Shown piece after piece: positions 58,341-64,000 of a stretch of 64,000 nucleotides of DNA (position 1 is the stretch's first letter; each line of letters starts with the position of its first letter). The notes under the pieces are model-generated. The model worked only from the letters and a program-made list of their open reading frames with translations, had not been told where the DNA came from and ran no database searches. The stretch is from Flavobacterium sp. 270. GTDB lineage: Bacteria; Bacteroidota; Bacteroidia; Flavobacteriales; Flavobacteriaceae. The DNA lies in contig NZ_SODM01000006.1 of NCBI RefSeq assembly GCF_004368785.1, positions 248,001-312,000 of the forward strand, read 5' to 3'. A program made the position numbers and the translations under genes.

Positions 58341-58937
58341 TCAATTAATAACATTGGGATCTGAATAGGTTTTAATTGTTTTCCATTTTCCGTTTATATT
58401 CTCCATTAAAATGGTTTCATCTTTTCCTCCCGTGTGTCCGCCAACAATAAAAACTGAATAATATATTAGAGCATATTTATAATCGGTTGTTATTACTGGT
58501 TTAGAAAATGATAGACCTGTACTATTGTAAAACTTCTTGTTTATAGCGTTGCTAGTAGAATTTAATTCTTGCATACTAATTATTTTAAATTTAGGTCTGT
58601 AAAAATCCTTTTTTTTCCAATAATAAGTAATTGTATCATTTTTGTATTTTTCTTTTAAGATTTTTGATTGTGCAGTATCTATTGGCCAATTGTATGGAGG
58701 ATATCCGTTTGGAGTAATTCTTTTCATGTCTCCTAAATGAATATTTCTATCCTGATATGCTTTTTCATAATATTCTAAAGGCTGCATTCGAGAATTTGCC
58801 TTATCTAAAACAACTCTAATATATGGATCTAAAGTATATTGTTGTTTTATAAAATCGTTTATCACCTGATTTTCTTCACTTTGAGAAGCACAAGAAATAA
58901 ATAACAAACTAAATAAACAGTATATGTAATTTTTCAT
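58341..58937 (-). CDS. Lipoprotein, candidate immunity
   Basis: A 198-residue lipoprotein (MKNYIYCLFSLLFISCASQS, lipobox Cys16). It has the same general build as its neighbours (an N-terminal helix VINDFIKQQYTLDPYIRVVL, a strand-rich middle, and an ENINGKWKTIKTYSDPNV ending that parallels EKIKGKWTVISKVGDG). A distant relative of the duplicated pair. Function inferred from context. Confidence 0.55.
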   Translation of the reverse strand: MKNYIYCLFSLLFISCASQSEENQVINDFIKQQYTLDPYIRVVLDKANSRMQPLEYYEKAYQDRNIHLGDMKRITPNGYPPYNWPIDTAQSKILKEKYKNDTITYYWKKKDFYRPKFKIISMQELNSTSNAINKKFYNSTGLSFSKPVITTDYKYALIYYSVFIVGGHTGGKDETILMENINGKWKTIKTYSDPNVIN

Positions 58938-59008
58938 CTCAAGAATTAATTACATGGTTTTCTCTTTTGTATATGTTTTCATCTGCAAAAGCTTCATTTC
59001 TATGATCA

Positions 59009-59998
59009 CTATTTCCAATCGGTTTGCAATGCGATTTTTTTCATCTTATTATATGTAGCATTTAGCCCATAAGTTCCTTGATCGCCATAATCTTTAATTT
59101 TTTTTATATTTCCATTTTTAAATTTAATTTCAAGCCAAACTGTCGAAAAATCATAACTCTCTAATGTATACTCGTTTGGCAAATCTAAAACGTTAATATA
59201 TTCAAGTAATTTACTTATTTCTTTAAAGATAGCCTTGTCAATTTTTTTTCTTGATTCTCCTTTATAATAGTTGCCTTTTAAATTTGAGACATTCAAGACA
59301 TTTAAACAAGTATAATGTGCATTTTGGTTGTTATCTATCTCAATTTCAAAATTGTTATCATAAGTGAATTTTATATATTGTATATCATAATTAACGACTT
59401 TATTGTTTCTTTCTATGAAAGAATTAAATTTATAGGTTAAGGTATCTATAAAATGTGTCATTTGTTGTTTGGATACAGTTTCAATATCTGTTTTGTAAAT
59501 ATTAACTAGCAATTCATTTTTATTATCTACAACTATAGGCTTTACAATTTTACAGACAAATTCTAAGTTGTTTGATAAGTTAAATAATTCATATTGATTT
59601 GATCCTGATTCTACTACAGCATATTGATGATAGGTGCTGTACCAATAAGCTGTAAATAGCAGATCGGTTTTACCATCATTATTGAGGTCAATTTTTTGCC
59701 AATTCTGAATGTTCCAAATTTTATATAAATCGCAATTATTTAATTCCGTAATAATTAGATCTGTAGTTTTTATCTGTATTTCTCCAAAATTCTTTTGTGC
59801 AAAATCTGGGTTTATAGATTTAGTAAATTTGATTACATCTTCAATTGTCTTCAAATTATCTATTTTATTTGTGCTAATGTTTGTATACCCATGTTTTGAT
59901 GTTGCTGACAAATTTTCTTTCTTGCCTAAAACGCAGCTGCAAAGAAATTGTGATATAATAAATAAGTATAATACTTTTTTTTTATCTATAAATCCCAT
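59009..59998 (-). CDS. Lipoprotein overlapping the upstream gene
   Basis: From ATG 59998 (MGFIDKKKVLYLFIISQFLC then SC) the product is 329 residues; an ATG 6 bases earlier is also possible. The signal peptide copies that of the 200-residue lipoproteins and its start lies inside the end of the upstream gene (stop at 59982), so it is translationally coupled. The middle has FG-GAP-like wording (NWQKIDLNNDGKTDLLFTAY). The N-terminal join looks like a recombination product. Confidence 0.55.
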   Translation of the reverse strand: MGFIDKKKVLYLFIISQFLCSCVLGKKENLSATSKHGYTNISTNKIDNLKTIEDVIKFTKSINPDFAQKNFGEIQIKTTDLIITELNNCDLYKIWNIQNWQKIDLNNDGKTDLLFTAYWYSTYHQYAVVESGSNQYELFNLSNNLEFVCKIVKPIVVDNKNELLVNIYKTDIETVSKQQMTHFIDTLTYKFNSFIERNNKVVNYDIQYIKFTYDNNFEIEIDNNQNAHYTCLNVLNVSNLKGNYYKGESRKKIDKAIFKEISKLLEYINVLDLPNEYTLESYDFSTVWLEIKFKNGNIKKIKDYGDQGTYGLNATYNKMKKIALQTDWK

Positions 59999-60584
59999 CT
60001 CCAACTTTTGAAATAACAGTCCATTTTCCTTTAATTTTTTCCAAAATTAATATTGAAGTTGTGTCAATGTCTTTATAATCAGTTGTAGTTGATTTAATGG
60101 TAAATACAGCATACTTATTATGTTTATAATATATTAAATCTGAGAATGAAAAAACTTTGTAATTTTCTTGAAAATCAAATTTTTCATATTTTCCAGGATG
60201 TGGAAACTTTTCTTGTTTTATAAAAATAATATTTTGATGCTTAAAATCTTTTAAAGTCCAATAATCTCCTTTTATCCAATGGTCCTTTATATATTTATTT
60301 TCATATTTACTTTTCATTTTCTCCCAGTCCCTTTTGTCATACAAAGGCTCATTAACTCCTTCATTTCTCTCATATTTATTTGTATACGGCTCAAAGTAAA
60401 TATTCCCCTTAAAGATGTCAATGGTTACATTATTATTAATTTTTTCCTCAATAATCATAACCTTGTCTGAATTTTTCAAATTCAAACTGGAGATATAATC
60501 ATTGATAGGGGCGTTTCGATCCTTATTTATAGAACAACTTAAAAGAAATTGTGATATTATAAATATGTATAATGTTTTTTTCAT
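59982..60584 (-). CDS. Lipoprotein, copy A of a duplicated pair
   Basis: A 200-residue lipoprotein (MKKTLYIFIISQFLLSCSIN, lipobox Cys17), immediately behind (6 bases) the 587-residue zincin lipoprotein. Its close paralog is at 57687-58289. Adjacent position makes it the best candidate for the direct immunity partner. No family known to me. Confidence 0.6.
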   Translation of the reverse strand: MKKTLYIFIISQFLLSCSINKDRNAPINDYISSLNLKNSDKVMIIEEKINNNVTIDIFKGNIYFEPYTNKYERNEGVNEPLYDKRDWEKMKSKYENKYIKDHWIKGDYWTLKDFKHQNIIFIKQEKFPHPGKYEKFDFQENYKVFSFSDLIYYKHNKYAVFTIKSTTTDYKDIDTTSILILEKIKGKWTVISKVGDGIYR

Positions 60585-60590
60585 AATTGA

Positions 60591-62354
60591 TTAATTACAA
60601 GGTTTGCCTAAAGGGATTTGTTGCTGTGATGTACCAGCACCTATTATATTACCAGTTTGTTCAGAAGCAAGTCTATTTTCAATTCTTAACCTTTCATTAG
60701 TTCCCTGTGGGAATTCTTTTTCAAATATAGGGGCATCTATCAATCCTCCCCATGCCAGATCTGTGTATATTTGATCTGGTTTTTGTCCATTTGATAAAGG
60801 AACTCCTGTTTGAAATTCTTGTAGAGCTCCACCGATAGCTTCAATATATGTATTAGCCATTTCTTCATGTTGAGTATCTTGCTTGCTTCCAGGATATTTT
60901 GTATCTACAAATTTCTGAAAACTCACTGAAAAATCGTTGAAAACCACAGGATTTTGCGAACCAGAATAATCATCAACTAACGTCAGAAAATAAGCATGTG
61001 TTATCTCATGCAGTAAATTGGCAGCTTTATAAAGTTGGGTAGAAGAAGTATAAGCTTGATTATTTAGAATTGTAGTATAGTTATTTTTACTATTTTTTGT
61101 AGTATAAGCCGGCTTATTTCCTGCATTTCCAGATATAATTGTAACATTATATACATTACTAGCGCTAAATTTCGTAAATATATTAGCAATATCACAATTT
61201 GTAGCATTCTTTAATTTATTTAAAATTACTTTTGGACAAGGATCAAGTTGAGAATCGCTAATATTATCTTCAATCGCTTTAGCAATTAACAGATCCGTTG
61301 CTGGTAATCCAATCCAAGAATCTGATCCTTGATCATACCTGTAAAATATATGGGTAAACGGGTCGTAAACTTTTTGATTATTAGCAGGCCATTGAAATTC
61401 TAAAATACCATAATTATCCCTATTATTAGCAATTATAATATTAGGAAGTATTACCTGAGAAATCTGCCATGAATTTGAGGCAGCTTTGAAGATGTATTCT
61501 GTGCAGACTCCGGCAGGATCAGTAAATCTATAGGTTTGATTATCGACAGGACTTAAAGGAAGAGTAGGTTTGTATGAAGTAGTAGATGATGCACCTGACC
61601 CGCCCAAAAATATGTTTGTACCGCCCTCACAATTACTCATTTTAGAATCTTCTGCACCAACACCGCCTCCGCCTCCTCCGCCTCCTCCACTGCAGTCGCA
61701 GATTACAAACAAAAGAACTCTGCTGATAATTTCTCCTCCGGATCTGGTTATCCACCAATACTCGGTACAGCTGCCTTGTGTTTTATTAGTTTTTGAACCA
61801 TTGCGAGCAGGACTTAGTGTTATATTGTCGGTTATTCTGCCTTGATTATATTTACTGTATAGTAGTTTTATTTTTGAGAGGCTCATAAAGGTAATTTCCC
61901 CAGAATAACTAAAATCTTTGTTATCTGCATTTAGTATAGATACAATAACTTTGTCATAATTACTATTGGCGTCATTAGCTTTTAATGTTACAATATTTGA
62001 ACGCACTATTTTATTTTCGTTTACATAAAAAATAATTTTAATAACTCCATCTAATCCCTGTAAATAATTAACATTTGCAATTAATAATTTTTCGGTCGTT
62101 CTTAAATTATATATTTTTAAACTATTGATGTCAATTTCAGTAGATAGTTCTTCAATTTTAGATAATTGTTCTGGGCGGAGACCTAGTTTTAATTCATTCC
62201 AATAATCGTCTACTTTCTGCTTATAAATTGCTGGAGCTGTATAATCAATTTCTTGTAAGGCGTCATCTCTATCTTGACAGTTTGATAAAAATATTACTAG
62301 AATTAATACTGCTGCATTTGTGAAACAAGTTTTTAAAAATAATTTTTTCTTCAT
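60591..62354 (-). CDS. Surface lipoprotein with poly-Gly spacer and zincin motif
   Basis: A 587-residue lipoprotein (signal to lipobox SNCQ, Cys26). Residues 27-220 are a beta-rich stalk (DYTAPAIYKQKVDDYWNELK). A run of nine glycines follows at 223-231. Residues ~265-350 carry two repeats that describe a small fold (NQTYRFTDPAGVCTEYIFKA; NQKVYDPFTHIFYRYDQGSD). The C-terminal part has His449-Glu450-x2-His453 (LLHEITHAYF) and a downstream HEEMANTYIEA (496-506) that could give the third ligand, a zincin metallopeptidase layout. It looks like a polymorphic surface toxin; four lipoproteins follow it. Confidence 0.6.
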   Translation of the reverse strand: MKKKLFLKTCFTNAAVLILVIFLSNCQDRDDALQEIDYTAPAIYKQKVDDYWNELKLGLRPEQLSKIEELSTEIDINSLKIYNLRTTEKLLIANVNYLQGLDGVIKIIFYVNENKIVRSNIVTLKANDANSNYDKVIVSILNADNKDFSYSGEITFMSLSKIKLLYSKYNQGRITDNITLSPARNGSKTNKTQGSCTEYWWITRSGGEIISRVLLFVICDCSGGGGGGGGGVGAEDSKMSNCEGGTNIFLGGSGASSTTSYKPTLPLSPVDNQTYRFTDPAGVCTEYIFKAASNSWQISQVILPNIIIANNRDNYGILEFQWPANNQKVYDPFTHIFYRYDQGSDSWIGLPATDLLIAKAIEDNISDSQLDPCPKVILNKLKNATNCDIANIFTKFSASNVYNVTIISGNAGNKPAYTTKNSKNNYTTILNNQAYTSSTQLYKAANLLHEITHAYFLTLVDDYSGSQNPVVFNDFSVSFQKFVDTKYPGSKQDTQHEEMANTYIEAIGGALQEFQTGVPLSNGQKPDQIYTDLAWGGLIDAPIFEKEFPQGTNERLRIENRLASEQTGNIIGAGTSQQQIPLGKPCN

Positions 62355-63414
62355 AATTTAATCTTCTTAGGTAGTTGATTCTATTAAAATTGCTGAGATG
62401 AAATAGGCCTTAGGATTTGTAATAATGTATTACTATAAATGTTTTTTGTGTAAACGAATATAGGAATATTATACTACAATTTATATTTTAATTCAATTGA
62501 AATGTAATTTATTGTAAGAAATATACTTATTTTAATTGAGCAGAATTTTTTAACCGTTATTGTGAAATGTTTCTTTTGTAAATTATTTGATTATAGTATG
62601 AAATAGCTTTTTTGTGCTACGGGGTTCCGACTTAGTATTTATTATATAAATTATTAAGATGCTTTTATTACAATTTTAAATTGAATCAGGATTATTCATA
62701 AACAAAAAAAAAGCTCCAGATTTCTCTGAAGCTTTTACTTAGTAGCCCCGCCCGAACTAATGTCGAACTTTTTTACGCAAGATTTAGAAAGGTTATTGAA
62801 GATTCCTATTAATATATACATCGTAGATCCTCATTTTATTCGCTTTAATACGAGCAATTAATTAGTGTTTGAAACCCCAATTTGTTATTAAAAGAACATA
62901 GTGGAATTGAAGGGATTACAATCGAACACTTGATCTCTATATTAAAGTTTATTGATAAGCTTAGTAAAAATCTCTAAGTCTCTTATTTATATGAAGTTGA
63001 AGTGTCTACTTATTTAATAAACATTTCGTTTAAATCGAAAAGGTCATTTTATTTTTTTTAGATTTTATTTCATATTTTTTATTCTAAAACGAAAAATATA
63101 ACTTGTAAACTTATCGGAAGTTGTTCTATACTCAAACACCTTCCTTATTAATATAGATATTTAATTTTTTTTAATACAATATTTTCATATGATTGGAACG
63201 GAAAAAGAGGGATTCGAACTGTAAATCCAGCACCTCATATAATGCATTTTAATATTTTTAATCGGGTTCAAAAGTTAGAACGGCTTTATTAATGCTTGTA
63301 TTTTACTTTTTCAAGATTTCTATAAACGGATTAATATCTTGACAATAAGGGAAAGTGAATGTATAGTATTCAATTCTGGCAAGAAAGTACCAATCTATTT
63401 AAATACGAATCGAT
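62355..63414. other. Gene-free 1 kb gap with tRNA relics
   Basis: No plausible coding frame. Besides the relic at 62707-62770, fragments reading like minus-strand tRNA T-arms and anticodon arms occur at 62909-62940 (GAAGGGATTACAATCGAACA) and 63202-63237 (AGAGGGATTCGAACTGTAAA). I see no transposase or intact tRNA. It looks like a former tRNA cluster in decay. Confidence 0.45.
62707..62770 (-). pseudogene. Terminator plus tRNA relic 2
   Basis: AAAAAGCTCCAGA - TTTC - TCTGAAGCTTTTAC hairpin followed by AGTAGCCCCGCCCGAACTAA and TGTCGAAC, a decayed tRNA 3' end like relic 1. Confidence 0.55.
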
Positions 63415-63447
63415 ATGTTTGATTTTAAAATATCAAAAAGTTTTAGA

Positions 63448-64000
63448 ATGCAAAAAACATATTCTTTATTACAGAAAATAATGGCTTGCTTTTCGATGTT
63501 ATTACTAAGTTCCTGTATCAAAATTTCAGAAAATAGTAAGCATAATAAAAAAGAAAATATTGCTGCTTTTGATTGGTTTCGTTACGAAGGCAATGATGCT
63601 ATTTATAAAACACTTTCCGCGGATAAAGAAAAGTATTTAAATCCGATTTTGGCAGGATTTTATCCCGATCCAGGTATTTGCAGGGTCCATGATAAATTTT
63701 ATTTGGTAAATTCTTCTTTCTCCTATTTTCCCGGATTGCCAATCTTTGAAAGCACAGATATGGTCAATTGGAAACAGATTGGTCACGTGATTGACCGCCC
63801 AGAACAATTGGATCTTAAACTTGCCGTTTCAAAAGGACTTTATGCACCAACAATTAGATACAACAAAAGATTTTTTTATGTAGTCTGTACGAATGTTGAT
63901 GCCGGTGGGAATTTTTTGGTAACAGCAAAAAATCCGGCTGGGCCATGGTCAAATCCGATTTGGCTCCCTGAAATTGAAGGAATTGATCCGGACATTTATT
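63448..64000 (+). CDS. GH43 glycoside hydrolase lipoprotein, partial
   Basis: The frame is open to the right edge. The start is set at ATG 63448 (MQKTYSLLQKIMACFSMLLL then SSC), a lipoprotein signal; an ATG at 63415 is an alternative. The mature part carries NPILAGFYPDPGICRVHDKF (GH43 base Asp) and YLVNSSFSYFPGLPIFESTD, then LYAPTIRYNKRFFYVVCTNV and IEGIDPDIY at the end. This is the beta-xylosidase/arabinofuranosidase GH43 layout with the acid residue still to come. It would act on plant xylan or arabinan side chains at the cell surface. Confidence 0.75.
   Translation, partial: MQKTYSLLQKIMACFSMLLLSSCIKISENSKHNKKENIAAFDWFRYEGNDAIYKTLSADKEKYLNPILAGFYPDPGICRVHDKFYLVNSSFSYFPGLPIFESTDMVNWKQIGHVIDRPEQLDLKLAVSKGLYAPTIRYNKRFFYVVCTNVDAGGNFLVTAKNPAGPWSNPIWLPEIEGIDPDIY

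Overview
The window is AT-rich and reads as a Flavobacterium chromosome. Promoters follow the Bacteroidota pattern (-7 box TAnnTTTG), signal peptides end in GFSQ/YSQ-type or SC lipoboxes, and the gene families (DUF4494, DUF4269, DUF2586, DUF6046, GH130) fit that phylum. Species cannot be fixed from sequence alone.

Positions 1-30,066 hold a stripped-down contractile tail (tailocin-like or reduced prophage tail) with no capsid, portal, terminase or integrase. On the minus strand lie sheath, tube, tail-assembly-chaperone-like, tail-terminator-like, hub (gpD-like), spike (gpV-like) and DUF6046 genes. A SOS-type S24 repressor (6846-7646) sits divergent to the first tail operon. From 11.8 to 25.6 kb there is a bank of fibre/adhesin genes in separate transcription units. 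Four of them begin with the same ~45-residue anchor. Three intact small holin-like genes and several broken copies accompany them. The bank is followed on the plus strand by a 1381-residue protein carrying a GH108 muramidase-like and an M15-like peptidase domain.

Eight promoters across these 20 kb share an upstream site, consensus CTACTGAAACTACTG, always 42-43 bases before the -7 box. An unlisted 59-residue helix-turn-helix protein (5713-5892) lies in the first operon, which is itself overlaid by CAACATATG boxes near the S24 repressor. I infer a cascade: repressor inactivation, then expression of the small activator, then synchronous firing of the tail, fibre and hydrolase operons.

Both ends of this locus look like toxin-immunity territory. 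The left end (1-2912) has a candidate cell-wall hydrolase, a lipoprotein, a broken membrane protein, an orphan toxin tail and a YezG-like immunity gene. To the right (30.1-38.5 kb) is an array of nine lipoproteins with duplicated cassettes, exchanged signal peptides, a relic of an M23 peptidase and REP-like elements.

Positions 38.7-56.7 kb are ordinary chromosome: tRNA-fMet, a GT39-like transferase, DUF4494, a TolC/HlyD/ABC export operon with an unusual ATPase, a Tet(X)-like monooxygenase and a second flavin monooxygenase, AraC and TetR regulators, GH130, GNAT, an outer-membrane barrel and tRNA-Glu. Positions 57.7-62.4 kb hold a second toxin-like locus: a surface lipoprotein with a poly-glycine spacer and a zincin motif, followed by four lipoproteins, two of which are near copies. 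After ~1 kb of tRNA relics the window ends inside a GH43 lipoprotein gene.
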